A stretch of DNA of 64,000 bases from Roseococcus pinisoli (GTDB lineage Bacteria > Pseudomonadota > Alphaproteobacteria > Acetobacterales > Acetobacteraceae): contig NZ_JAHCDA010000002.1 in assembly GCF_018413645.1 (NCBI RefSeq), positions 930,001-994,000 of the forward strand, written 5' to 3'. The position numbers and the translations under genes are program-made. Below the pieces are notes generated by a model, which was not told where the DNA came from, made no database searches, and saw nothing but the letters and a program-made list of their open reading frames with translations. Below are positions 53,563 to 61,698 of the stretch, in pieces (position 1 is the stretch's first letter; every line of letters starts with the position of its first letter).

Positions 53563-54192
53563 TCAGCGGTCCGTGCGGCCGCCCATGCCGGAGGTGGTGA
53601 CCCCGGAATCCATGAATTCGGAGGATACGCGCTGGTTGATCCGCCCGTCGGACTGCCGCCGCACGACCTCGTCGCGCAGGGCCGGCAGGGTCAGGGCCGT
53701 ATCCGGGAACGGACCCGGCTCGCGCAGGCGGCTCATCGCCGGCCGGTCGGTGTCGCGGAAGTCAGGCCCGGTCAGCGCCCGGCTGGCGGCCGGCACATCC
53801 CCATTGGTCAGCGCACGCGACGCGGCGAGGAGTGCCGGCACGGTGGTGTCGGGCGAGGCGTCCGGCGCGATGGCCAGGGCCTGCCTCCCCTCCTGCACGC
53901 CGCGCCGCAGGCCGAAGAGGAAGGAATCGGGGATATTCTCCAGGCGGTGGCCCGGACGCGTCTCACCACCCAGCCACTCCAGCCGCGCGATGGCGAGGGC
54001 CGTGTGCTCGGGATGGCCTTCGAGGCCGGCACCGGCGCGATCGAAGTCGGACACCGCATGGTTCAGGACGGACAGCAGCGGCTGCGCGACCAGACCACCC
54101 GCCAGTTCGACGGGCGGTTCAGGCGGCGGCGGCCGCGTCATCTCCGCACAGGCGGCGAGAAGCAGCGCCGCTGCGAGCGGCAGGACCCTCAT
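53563..54192 (-). CDS. Lipoprotein, fourth and most diverged member of tandem cluster
   Basis: A 209-residue lipoprotein with lipobox LLLAACAE (Cys near 15). I do not recognise a named family. Its middle aligns by eye with the two genes upstream: ALAIARLEWL corresponds to their RAIAxMEFLA, ALAIAPDASPDTTVPALLAASRALTNGDVPAAS to their ALGI.PGA.PQAV.DSLY..SRAL..G..DAA. The C-terminus is longer and ends in Gly/Ser/Met-rich residues. The start overlaps the upstream stop codon as ATGA. Confidence 0.75.
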   Translation of the reverse strand: MRVLPLAAALLLAACAEMTRPPPPEPPVELAGGLVAQPLLSVLNHAVSDFDRAGAGLEGHPEHTALAIARLEWLGGETRPGHRLENIPDSFLFGLRRGVQEGRQALAIAPDASPDTTVPALLAASRALTNGDVPAASRALTGPDFRDTDRPAMSRLREPGPFPDTALTLPALRDEVVRRQSDGRINQRVSSEFMDSGVTTSGMGGRTDR

Positions 54193-54755
54193 ATTCTCGG
54201 GCGGCCGGTGAAGGGGAAATTGGACTCGGACTGAACGCGCGATGCGGCATCGGCGGCGAGCGCCGTCTGCGGCAAGGGCGGCAGTGCGGCCAGGCGAGCC
54301 AGCACGGCCGCGCCGCCCGGCGGAATGAGCGTCGGCGAAAGCGCAGCGGCGGCTGCGGCCTGATCGCCGGCGCGCATCGCCCGCCAGACGGTATAGAGGC
54401 CATCGACGACCGGCTGTGCCGGTTGCCCTTCGGGAATGCCCAGCGCCCGCCGCCATTCGGCGCGGGCCTGCTGGAGACGCACCGGCAACAGAGGATCGCG
54501 CTGCTGGAAGCGCGGGTCGGTCGGCAGTGACACCGCGAGGAATTCCATATCCGCGATGGCGCGGGCGGCCTCGCCGGGCCGTCCCTGGAGCCCGGCCTGG
54601 TTGGCGAAGGCGAAGGCGGCACGGGAGACGGCGGCGCGGGTGGGGTCCCCCGCGCCTTCGATCGAATCACGCGGCAACCGCGCTGATTCGGAGGTGGCGA
54701 ACCCCTCCGCGCAACCTGCGAGGAGCAACGTCAGGAGGAGGGGACGCCGCTTCAT
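54189..54755 (-). CDS. Lipoprotein, tandem cluster member
   Basis: A 188-residue lipoprotein with lipobox LLLAGCAE (Cys near 15). After it come LPRDSIEGAGDPTRAAVSRAAFAF, RAIADMEFLAVSLP, EWRRALGIPEGQPAQPVVDGLY, and RLAALPPLPQT, all shared with the next gene upstream. It is probably a helical periplasmic protein tethered to a membrane; no function is known to me. It starts one base after the upstream gene ends. Confidence 0.78.
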   Translation of the reverse strand: MKRRPLLLTLLLAGCAEGFATSESARLPRDSIEGAGDPTRAAVSRAAFAFANQAGLQGRPGEAARAIADMEFLAVSLPTDPRFQQRDPLLPVRLQQARAEWRRALGIPEGQPAQPVVDGLYTVWRAMRAGDQAAAAAALSPTLIPPGGAAVLARLAALPPLPQTALAADAASRVQSESNFPFTGRPRI

Positions 54756-54756
54756 C

Positions 54757-55320
54757 TCAGAGCGTCCGCTGCGGCGTGGTGGTGCGCAGCGCTTCCTGGG
54801 CCGTGGCTGCCGCGGCGGCCGTCTGCGGAAGACGCGGCAGCGCGGCGAGGCGGGTCAAGGTGGCAGCGCCACCCTGCGGGAACAGGCCATTCGGCAGCGA
54901 GGAGGCTGCCGCGTCCCGCTGGCCGGCCTCGAGCGCGCGGCTCGCCTGGTAGAGCGAGTCGATGACCGCCTGCGGGTCGGCCCCCGGCGCGATGCCGAGC
55001 GCGCCGCGCCATTCCTGGCGGGCCGTGAGGAGCTGTGGCCCCAGCGTCGGCGAGGCATTGGAGAAGTTGCTGGCGCGCGGCAGCGTCGCGGCAAGGAACT
55101 CCATCTGCGCGATGGCGCGCGCGCCCGAGGCAGGCTGGCCGGCGGCCGGGGTGCGCTCGCTGAAGACAGCATTCGTGGTCAGGATGGCGGACCGCGTCGG
55201 GTCACCGGCGCCGACCACGGCGTCGCGAGGCAGGACCGCCGATTCGCCCGCAGGAGCGGTAAGAAGAGGTCCCGAGCAGGCCGCCAACAAAGGCAGAGCC
55301 AGGAGAAGCGCACGGTTCAT
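54757..55320 (-). CDS. Lipoprotein, tandem cluster member
   Basis: A 187-residue lipoprotein with lipobox LPLLAACSG (Cys near 15). Segments VLPRDAVVGAGDPTRSAILT, RAIAQMEFLAATLP, EWRGALGIAPGADPQAVIDSLY and RLAALPRLPQT match the downstream neighbour closely, and the whole proteins are almost the same length. The match makes an ancient tandem duplication the simplest explanation. Function unknown. Confidence 0.78.
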   Translation of the reverse strand: MNRALLLALPLLAACSGPLLTAPAGESAVLPRDAVVGAGDPTRSAILTTNAVFSERTPAAGQPASGARAIAQMEFLAATLPRASNFSNASPTLGPQLLTARQEWRGALGIAPGADPQAVIDSLYQASRALEAGQRDAAASSLPNGLFPQGGAATLTRLAALPRLPQTAAAAATAQEALRTTTPQRTL

Positions 55321-55416
55321 CAAGTCGTCCCTATGTAAAGACCGGCAGATCACGCGCCGATCATCTCATGAATATTTAGAGCAATTGGCCCGGAAAGTCA
55401 CCCAGCACCGCAAGGT

Positions 55417-56004
55417 TCAGGGATGCGCGCCGCCGCCGCCTCCGCTACCGCCTCCGCCGCTACCGCCGCCGATGCCGTTCATCCTCTCCGTGTCGATACG
55501 GAGAAGCTCCCTCTCCATCAGCGCGCTGGCATTGCGCGTCGCGGGCAGATCGATCGGGCCGGAGAGGCGTGCCAGCGTCAGCGTCGGCTGGGTGAAGACC
55601 GCGGGCGAAAGCACCGGCGTCGCCTGGGCCTCGAAGGCGCGGGAGGCGCCGACAAACCCGTCCACGACCGCCTGGGGCGTGGCGCCCGGCGCAACGCCGA
55701 AAGCCGCGTGAAGTTCCCGCCGCGAGGCCTCCAACGCCGAGGCGGTGATGGGCGTGTATTCCGCCCATCGCACGTCCCATCGATAATCCGCCGCCAGATA
55801 TTCCATCAGCGCCGCCGCCCTGGCTCGGTCGGCCGGCAGGCTCTGATGGTTGAAGGTAAAGGCGGTGGTCAGGATGGCCGAGCGCATCGGGTCCGCCGCG
55901 ATGGGCGTGACGTCGGCGGGAAGCCGCGCGCTCGGCGGGAGGGGCCCGGTGGCGCAGGCCGCCAGGGGCACCATCAGCAAGACGGTTCGTACGGCGTTCC
56001 TCAT
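55417..56004 (-). CDS. Lipoprotein with Gly-rich tail, tandem cluster member
   Basis: A 195-residue lipoprotein with lipobox VPLAACAT (Cys near 17). It shares the family pattern: RLPADVTPIAADPMRSAILTTAF, RAAALMEYLAADY, HAAFGVAPGATPQAVVDGF and ARLSGPIDLPAT. The last 20 residues are a Gly/Ser tail (GGGSGGGGSGGGGG then AHP) not found in the other three. It is first in the run of four, 38 bp after the carbonic anhydrase gene, and 96 bp ahead of the next member. Confidence 0.77.
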   Translation of the reverse strand: MRNAVRTVLLMVPLAACATGPLPPSARLPADVTPIAADPMRSAILTTAFTFNHQSLPADRARAAALMEYLAADYRWDVRWAEYTPITASALEASRRELHAAFGVAPGATPQAVVDGFVGASRAFEAQATPVLSPAVFTQPTLTLARLSGPIDLPATRNASALMERELLRIDTERMNGIGGGSGGGGSGGGGGAHP

Positions 56005-56042
56005 GGCCGGAAAATTAACGCCGAACGATCCGCGATCTCAAG

Positions 56043-56576
56043 TTACGAAGTGGAACGCAACGAAGCGCGATGCCGTCCCGACAGCTCCACGTAATGTGGC
56101 GCGGTCGTGTCGAAGTTCGCCCGCTGCTCCACCGTGAGGACGCGGACCAGCTTCGCAGGGTTGCCCATCCAGAGCTCGAGCGAGCCCACGCGCTTGCCCG
56201 GCGGCAATACGGAACCGGCGGCAAGGACGCCGCCTTCCTCGATCACGGCGCCGTCCAGCACGGTCGCGCCCATGCCGACGAAGGCGCGATTGGCCAGCGT
56301 ACAGGCGTGGATGATCGCCGCGTGACCGACTGTAACATCGTCGCCGATGACGGTGGGGAAGCTGCCCGAATTCACGTGGATGATCGTGCCGTCCTGGATG
56401 TTCGTCCGGGCGCCGATGCGGATGAAGTTGGAATCACCGCGCAGCACGCAGTGATACCAGATGTTCGACTTCTCGCCGATCTCCACGTCGCCGATGACGG
56501 CAGCCGTCGGCGCTACCCAGGCACGCTCGTCGACCTTCGGCAGCTTGCCCTCGAAGGGATAGAAAGGTCCGTTCAT
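56043..56576 (-). CDS. Gamma-carbonic anhydrase family protein
   Basis: A 177-residue left-handed beta-helix protein of the gamma-carbonic anhydrase (YrdA/PaaY) group. The metal-binding His residues are in TIIHVNSG and [12 protein letters not shown], and hexapeptide-repeat turns run through [22 protein letters not shown]. It binds zinc or iron; whether it hydrates CO2 or acts otherwise is not evident. Its start overlaps the argC stop codon by 4 bp. Confidence 0.92.
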   Translation of the reverse strand: MNGPFYPFEGKLPKVDERAWVAPTAAVIGDVEIGEKSNIWYHCVLRGDSNFIRIGARTNIQDGTIIHVNSGSFPTVIGDDVTVGHAAIIHACTLANRAFVGMGATVLDGAVIEEGGVLAAGSVLPPGKRVGSLELWMGNPAKLVRVLTVEQRANFDTTAPHYVELSGRHRASLRSTS

Positions 56577-57535
56577 TCCGCAGCGATCCCCAGCGGCAGC
56601 GCCGCATCCACGTCGATACCCAGCATCAGGCCGAGATTCTGCACGGCCGCGCCCGAGGCACCCTTCCCCAGATTATCCAGCTTCGCCACCAGCACCGCCT
56701 GGTTGTGCGCGGCATTCCCGTAGACCCGCAGTTCCAGCATGTTGGAGCCGTTCAGCGAGAGGGGCTCCAGGCGCTGGCCGCCATCGGCCGGCATCACCTT
56801 CACCCAGCCGGACTTCGCGTAGCGGGCAGCGAGGACGGCTTCGAGGTCCGCCGCCTTCGGGTTGCCGGGCAGAGCATCGAGATGCAGCGGGATGCTCACC
56901 AGCATGCCCTGCGCGAAGTTGCCGACGCTCGGCACGAAGATCGGGCGGACGGACAGCCCGCTGTAGAGCTGCAGCTCGGGGACGTGCTTGTGCTCGAGAC
57001 CCAGGCCGTAGAGGAAGAAGGGCGGCGCCGACTTCGTCTCCTCGAATTCCGCGATCATCGACTTGCCGCCGCCGGAATAGCCGGAGACTGCATTGACCGT
57101 GATCGGGGCGTCCTGCGGGATGATGCCCGCATCCACCAGCGGCCGCAGCAGGGCGATGCCACCCGTGGGATAGCAGCCCGGATTCGCCACGCGCTTGGCG
57201 GCAGCGATCTTGGCCGCATGCCCGTCGGTCAGCTCCGGGAAACCGAAGACCCAGTCGGGGTCGACCCGGTGCGCCGTGCTGGCGTCGAGCAGCTTCGGAG
57301 CCTTGTCGCCCATCTCGGCCGCGATGGCCGCGACCTCCTTCGCGCCGGTATCCGGCAGGCAGAGCACCACGGCGTCCACCTGCTCCATCAACCGGCGCTT
57401 GGCGGCCGGGTCCTTGCGGTCGGCGTCCGCGATCGAACGGATCTCGACCTGGGGATGGTTCGCAAGGCGCGCGCGGATCTGCAGCCCCGTCGTCCCGCTT
57501 TCGCCGTCGATGAAGATGCTCGGTTTCCTGGCCAT
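56573..57535 (-). CDS. argC: N-acetyl-gamma-glutamyl-phosphate reductase, short type
   Basis: A 320-residue ArgC of the shorter (type 2) group, which makes N-acetylglutamate semialdehyde in arginine synthesis. The nucleotide-binding start is [14 protein letters not shown], the catalytic Cys is in NPGCYPTGG near residue 120, and [16 protein letters not shown] follows. GGAGGG precedes the ATG. The leader holds two copies of a 9-base repeat. It is coupled to the carbonic anhydrase gene. Confidence 0.95.
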   Translation of the reverse strand: MARKPSIFIDGESGTTGLQIRARLANHPQVEIRSIADADRKDPAAKRRLMEQVDAVVLCLPDTGAKEVAAIAAEMGDKAPKLLDASTAHRVDPDWVFGFPELTDGHAAKIAAAKRVANPGCYPTGGIALLRPLVDAGIIPQDAPITVNAVSGYSGGGKSMIAEFEETKSAPPFFLYGLGLEHKHVPELQLYSGLSVRPIFVPSVGNFAQGMLVSIPLHLDALPGNPKAADLEAVLAARYAKSGWVKVMPADGGQRLEPLSLNGSNMLELRVYGNAAHNQAVLVAKLDNLGKGASGAAVQNLGLMLGIDVDAALPLGIAAE

Positions 57536-57551
57536 GGGGGCCCTCCTGTTG

Positions 57552-57570
57552 GAACGAGTCTGAACGAGTC
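57552..57570. repeat. Direct repeat in the argC leader
   Basis: GAACGAGTC occurs at 57552-57560 and 57562-57570, one helical turn apart, 17 bp before the argC start codon and close to the S9 terminator. It may be a binding site for a regulator in tandem, or chance. Confidence 0.4.
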
Positions 57571-57576
57571 GGTCGG

Positions 57577-57616
57577 AAAAAACAAAAGGGGCGGATCCTT
57601 TCGGACCCGCCCCTTT
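57577..57616 (-). terminator. Intrinsic terminator of rplM-rpsI
   Basis: On the minus strand a 14-bp stem (with one G-T wobble) closes on a GAAA tetraloop (57585-57616) and is followed by TGTTTTTT. It lies 47 bp after the rpsI stop codon. This is a textbook Rho-independent terminator, the only one in the window with a full T run. Confidence 0.93.
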
Positions 57617-57663
57617 CGGATAGCCGGCATGCAGGCCGGGCGTGACGCCCGGTCCGCAGGGCG

Positions 57664-58167
57664 TCAGCGCTTGGAGAACTGGAAGGAACGTCGCGCCTTC
57701 GCCTTACCGTACTTCTTACGCTCGACCGCACGCGGGTCGCGCGTCAGGAAGCCGGCCTTCTTCAGGATGCTGCGCAGCTCCGGCTCGTAGTTCACGAGCG
57801 CGCGGCTGATGCCGTGGCGCACCGCACCGGCCTGGCCCGAGAGACCACCACCGGCGACCGTCGCGACGACGTCGAAGGTCTGGTAGCGGTCGGCCACCAG
57901 GAAGGGCTGCGCGATCAGCATGCGCAGCACCGGGCGTGCGAAGTACTGCGAGGCCGGCTTGTCGTTGATGGTGAAGACGCCCTTGCCGGGCTTCACCCAC
58001 ACGCGCGCAACGGACTCCTTGCGGCCGCCCGTGGCATAGGCGCGGCCCTGCGCGTCACGCTTCGGCGCGACGGGGGCGGCAGCGGCTTCGGACCCGGAGG
58101 CGATGGTCGTGCCCTGAACCAGGTTCTTGAGGTCGGCGAGGGAGTTCGCCGTGGTCTGCTCGCTCAT
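57664..58167 (-). CDS. rpsI: 30S ribosomal protein S9
   Basis: A 167-residue S9 of the small ribosomal subunit, contacting tRNA at the P site by its C-terminal tail ([17 protein letters not shown]). [10 protein letters not shown]-type segment [17 protein letters not shown], and [20 protein letters not shown] are hallmarks. An N-terminal extension of about 35 residues precedes the core, as in many alphaproteobacteria. The ATG at 58167 follows rplM by 4 bp. Confidence 0.97.
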   Translation of the reverse strand: MSEQTTANSLADLKNLVQGTTIASGSEAAAAPVAPKRDAQGRAYATGGRKESVARVWVKPGKGVFTINDKPASQYFARPVLRMLIAQPFLVADRYQTFDVVATVAGGGLSGQAGAVRHGISRALVNYEPELRSILKKAGFLTRDPRAVERKKYGKAKARRSFQFSKR

Positions 58168-58171
58168 GGAT

Positions 58172-58666
58172 TCAGGCCGCCTTCGACTGGGCGCCGCCGT
58201 TGGCGACATTCTTGCGGTTCATCGCGGCGACATCGAGCGCCACCGGGCTCTGGCCGTCATGCGGATGCTCCGTGCCGGCATAGACGTGCAGGTTCTTCAT
58301 CTGCTTCCGGCCGAGCGGGCCGCGCGTGATCATGCGCTCCACCGCCTTGGTGATGACCCGCTCCGGGTAACGGCCGTCGAGAAGGTCCTTCGCCGAACGG
58401 CCCTTGATGCCGCCCGCATAGCCCGTGTGCCAGTAGAAGATGGACTGCTCGGCCTTGTTGCCGGTCAGCCGCACCTTGCCCGCGTTCACGATGACGACGT
58501 GATCGCCGCAGTCGACGTGCGGGGTGAAGGTCGGCTTGTGCTTGCCGCGGAGGCGGTTGGCGACAATGGTGGCGAGCCGGCCGAGCACGAGGCCCTCGGC
58601 ATCGATCACCCACCAGTTCTTCTGGACCTCCGCCGGCTTCACCGAGCGGGTCTGTGTGCTGAGCAT
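58172..58666 (-). CDS. rplM: 50S ribosomal protein L13
   Basis: A 164-residue L13 of the large ribosomal subunit. [27 protein letters not shown] at the start and [24 protein letters not shown] at the end are diagnostic. The ATG at 58666 (MLSTQT) is preferred to one six codons upstream on the basis of AAGG spacing and family N-termini. It forms an operon with rpsI. A good promoter lies upstream at 58701-58729. Confidence 0.97.
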   Translation of the reverse strand: MLSTQTRSVKPAEVQKNWWVIDAEGLVLGRLATIVANRLRGKHKPTFTPHVDCGDHVVIVNAGKVRLTGNKAEQSIFYWHTGYAGGIKGRSAKDLLDGRYPERVITKAVERMITRGPLGRKQMKNLHVYAGTEHPHDGQSPVALDVAAMNRKNVANGGAQSKAA

Positions 58667-58700
58667 CTTAACCTTCGAGATCAACTAGGATTGCGACCGC

Positions 58701-58729
58701 TATTTGCCGGCTCGGCCCCGCAAGGTCAA
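58701..58729 (-). promoter_or_regulatory. Promoter of rplM-rpsI
   Basis: On the minus strand TTGACC (58729-58724), a 17-bp spacer and CAAATA (58706-58701) lie 35 bp before the rplM start. The -35 box is strong; the -10 box is weak. Confidence 0.5.
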
Positions 58730-58752
58730 GCGGAAAGCGGCATTTTTCAATG

Positions 58753-58768
58753 AGGTATCAAGATACCT
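58753..58768. promoter_or_regulatory. Palindrome upstream of the dehydratase gene
   Basis: AGGTATC-AA-GATACCT is a perfect 16-bp palindrome 82 bp before the dehydratase start and behind the rplM promoter. Its form suits a small dimeric regulator such as a MarR- or GntR-family protein. Confidence 0.45.
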
Positions 58769-58850
58769 ACATCTTTGCGCCCCGGGAACTGGCGCTGAAG
58801 CGCGAGATGGGGCAGCGTACACGCCTCAACACGTGACGAAGTGATACCAC

Positions 58851-60566
58851 ATGAGCGACGAGAAGAAGGGGCCTGAGCCCAAGGGCCTGGCGCGCAACGC
58901 GGCGAACTACGGCGACAAGGAGTTCGCCCTCTACCTGCGCCGCTCCTTCGCGAAGTCCATGGGCTATTCGGCCGAGGCGCTGAAGCGCCCGGTGGTCGGC
59001 ATCGTGGACACCGGCAGCGACCTCAACAACTGCCACCGCACCGCGCCCGAGCTGATCGAGGCCGTGAAGCGCGGCGTACTGATGGCCGGCGGCCTGCCCC
59101 TGGCCTTCCCGACGATCAGCCTCTGCGAGCCCTACCTGACCCCCTGCTCCATGCACTACCGCAACCTCATGGCGCTCGACACCGAGGCGATGATCGCGGC
59201 GCAGCCCATGGATTCGGTCGTGCTGATCGGCGGCTGCGACAAGACCGTCCCTGCCCAGCTCATGGCCGCCGCCAGCGCCGGCACGCCCGCCGTGCAGCTC
59301 GTGGTCGGCCCGATGAGCGCCAACCGCTACCAGGGTGAGCGGCTCGCCGCCTGCACCGACTGCCGCCGCTACTGGGCGCGCTACCGCGCCGGCGAGGTCT
59401 CGGGCGAGCGCATCCAGGAGATCGAGGGCTCGCTGGCCGTCACCGCCGGCACCTGCGGCGTGATGGGCACCGCCAGCACCATGGCCTGCCTGACCAGCAC
59501 CCTCGGCTTCATGCCGCTGGACGCCGCCAGCATCCCCGCCGTGCATTCCGACCGCCTCCGTGCGGCCGAAGAGGCCGGTGCCCAGGCGGTCCGCCTCATC
59601 CACAAGCCCGTCCGCCCGGACGAGATCATCACCGAGAAGAGCGTCGAGAACGCCCTGCGCGTGCTGCTCGCCCTCGGCGGTTCGACCAATGCGCTGGTGC
59701 ATCTCGCCGCCATCGCCGGCCGCGTCGGCATCAAGATCGACTACCACCGCCTGAACGAGCTCTCCGACACGACGCCGGTGCTGGTCGACCTGAAGCCCAC
59801 CGGCGAAGGCTACATGGAGGACTTCCACACGGCCGGCGGCATGGTCGCCCTGCTGCATGAACTGCGGGACCTCCTGCACCTCGACACGAAGGACCTGGAC
59901 GGCGTCACCCTGGCCGACCGCATCGGCGCCGGGCCGGCTTTCGTCGACCGCACCTATATCAAGGCCCGCAACGAGCCGGTCTCGCCGGTCGGCGGCATCG
60001 TCTCGCTTTTCGGCTCGCTGGCGCCAGACGGCGCGATCCTCAAGCGCAGCGCCGCCACGCCCAGCCTCTTCGAGAAGGAGGCCCGCTGCCTGGTGTTCGA
60101 CGGCGTCGAGGATCTGGCCGCCCGCATCGACAGCGACGACCTGGACGTGACCGCGGACGATATCACCATCCTCAAGGGCGCCGGCCCGCTGAGCACCGCC
60201 GGTTTCCCCGAGGCCGGATACCTGCCGATCCCGCGCAAGCTGGCCCGCCAGGGCGTGAAGGACATGGTGCGGATGAGCGACTGCCGCATGTCCGGCACCG
60301 CCTTCGGCACGGTCGTGCTGCACATCTCGCCCGAGGCCGAGGCCGGCGGGCCGCTGGGCCTGGTGAAGACGGGCGACCGCATCCGGCTCTCCGTGGAGAA
60401 TCGCAGCCTCGACCTGCTGGTGGACGAGGCGGAGCTGGCCAAGCGCCGTGCCGAGTGGAAGGCCAAGAGCGAGCCCAAGCGCGGCTGGGACGCGCTGGTG
60501 CATCGCGAGGTTCTCCAGGCGCCGCAGGGCGCGGATCTGCGCTTCCTCCTGCCCGAAGGCCGGTAA
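58851..60566 (+). CDS. IlvD/Edd-family dehydratase
   Basis: A 571-residue iron-sulphur dehydratase of the IlvD/Edd family. The likely cluster Cys residues are in SDLNNCHR, GGCDKTVP and TAGTCGVMGTAST. The SDLNNCHR form and the length are closer to sugar-acid dehydratases (arabinonate/xylonate type) than to the IlvD of isoleucine-valine synthesis, so a role in sugar-acid breakdown is likely but not certain. MSDCRMSGTAFGTVVLHISPEA is the C-terminal hallmark. A palindrome lies upstream. The ribosome-binding site is weak. Confidence 0.88.
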   Translation: MSDEKKGPEPKGLARNAANYGDKEFALYLRRSFAKSMGYSAEALKRPVVGIVDTGSDLNNCHRTAPELIEAVKRGVLMAGGLPLAFPTISLCEPYLTPCSMHYRNLMALDTEAMIAAQPMDSVVLIGGCDKTVPAQLMAAASAGTPAVQLVVGPMSANRYQGERLAACTDCRRYWARYRAGEVSGERIQEIEGSLAVTAGTCGVMGTASTMACLTSTLGFMPLDAASIPAVHSDRLRAAEEAGAQAVRLIHKPVRPDEIITEKSVENALRVLLALGGSTNALVHLAAIAGRVGIKIDYHRLNELSDTTPVLVDLKPTGEGYMEDFHTAGGMVALLHELRDLLHLDTKDLDGVTLADRIGAGPAFVDRTYIKARNEPVSPVGGIVSLFGSLAPDGAILKRSAATPSLFEKEARCLVFDGVEDLAARIDSDDLDVTADDITILKGAGPLSTAGFPEAGYLPIPRKLARQGVKDMVRMSDCRMSGTAFGTVVLHISPEAEAGGPLGLVKTGDRIRLSVENRSLDLLVDEAELAKRRAEWKAKSEPKRGWDALVHREVLQAPQGADLRFLLPEGR

Positions 60567-60844
60567 AAGGCTTGGAGCCAGACCGGGACCGTGCGAACTG
60601 GCTCCTCGACGAACCCGTTCGCTTCTACCGACGCGGTGAGCGGGTGGCCAACGGGCCACTCCGTGCGGAGGGCTTCTATGTCGATCCCTATTGCGACCCT
60701 GGCTGCTGCCGCCCCTCAGGCCCCTTCCCCACGCCCGAGGCCGCGCGGGAATGGGCGGGGTGCATAGGCAGGGCTGTCCTGATCGGTGACAAAGCGGCCT
60801 ATTCCGCACTCGATGCCGAGGCAAAGCAGCTGGCCCAGACCAAC

Positions 60845-61675
60845 ATGATCGCGGTGATCGGCGCCTCCGGGAGATCGGGCTCGGCGCTGTGCCGCGCGCT
60901 GCGCGAACCCTTCCGCGCGGTCGTGCGCAGCACGGCCAAATGGCAGGCCCTGGGTATCGACGCCCCGGCTGCGCTGGCCGATCTGCAGGATCCCGCCTCG
61001 CTGCGGGCGGCGCTGGCCGGCGTGTCGGTCGTCATCTCCTGCGCTCATGCCCGCAATATCCCCGCGATCCTGGCCGCCGCGCCCGAGGACGCGACCTTCG
61101 TCTTCATGGGCAGCACGCGGCGCTATTCCCGCTGGCCCGACGATCATGGCGACGGGGTGCGCGCGGGCGAGGCCGCCTTCCTGGCGAGCGGCCGCTCCGG
61201 CTGGATGCTGCACCCCACCATGATCTACGGCGCCGAGGGCGAGGACAACGTCCAGCGCCTGGCTGCGCTGATGCGCCGCCTGCCGGTCCTGCCGCTGCCC
61301 GGCGGCGGGAGGAACCTGGTGCAGCCCATCCATCAGGACGATGTGACCGCCTGCCTGATCGCGGCCGCGTCTCTGGAAGCGGCGGGCCCGCAAGTCGTCA
61401 CCATCGCCGGCCCCGAGGCCGTGACCTATCGCGACTTCTGCGCCGAGGTGGCGCGGGCGGCGGGCCTTCCGCCCCGGCCCGTGCTGGCGCTGCCTGCCGG
61501 CCTTCTCATCGCGGCAAGCCCGATCACCCGCCTCCTGCCGTTCCTGCCCCGCATCGGCGCCGAGGAGATCCGCCGGCTGACCGAGGACAAGGACTTCGGC
61601 GTCGGCCCGATGCGTGAAATTCTCGGCATCGCCCCCCGCCCTCTTGCCGAAGGTCTGCGTCGGACGTTTGCTTGA
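60845..61675 (+). CDS. NAD(P)-binding protein, NmrA/SDR-like
   Basis: A 276-residue atypical short-chain-dehydrogenase-like protein. The Rossmann start MIAVIGASGRSGSALCRAL carries the GxxGxxG-type motif; VVISCAHARN, LHPTMIYGAEGEDN and QPIHQDDVTACLIAA resemble NmrA/complex-I-NDUFA9-like proteins. It could be a redox sensor or a sugar epimerase. The frame stays open for about 90 further codons upstream (from a TTG at 60572 or GTG at 60644), encoding a Cys-rich stretch YCDPGCCRPSG, and the ATG at 60845 has no clear ribosome-binding site; the true start is uncertain. Confidence 0.75.
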   Translation: MIAVIGASGRSGSALCRALREPFRAVVRSTAKWQALGIDAPAALADLQDPASLRAALAGVSVVISCAHARNIPAILAAAPEDATFVFMGSTRRYSRWPDDHGDGVRAGEAAFLASGRSGWMLHPTMIYGAEGEDNVQRLAALMRRLPVLPLPGGGRNLVQPIHQDDVTACLIAAASLEAAGPQVVTIAGPEAVTYRDFCAEVARAAGLPPRPVLALPAGLLIAASPITRLLPFLPRIGAEEIRRLTEDKDFGVGPMREILGIAPRPLAEGLRRTFA

Positions 61676-61698
61676 GGCAAACGAGGAGTCGTCGCCCC

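Noticed and set aside
58767-60824. A 685-codon open frame antisense to the dehydratase gene
   Set aside because: Shadow of a GC-rich coding gene with no domain and no ribosome-binding site; it also runs through the divergent promoter region.
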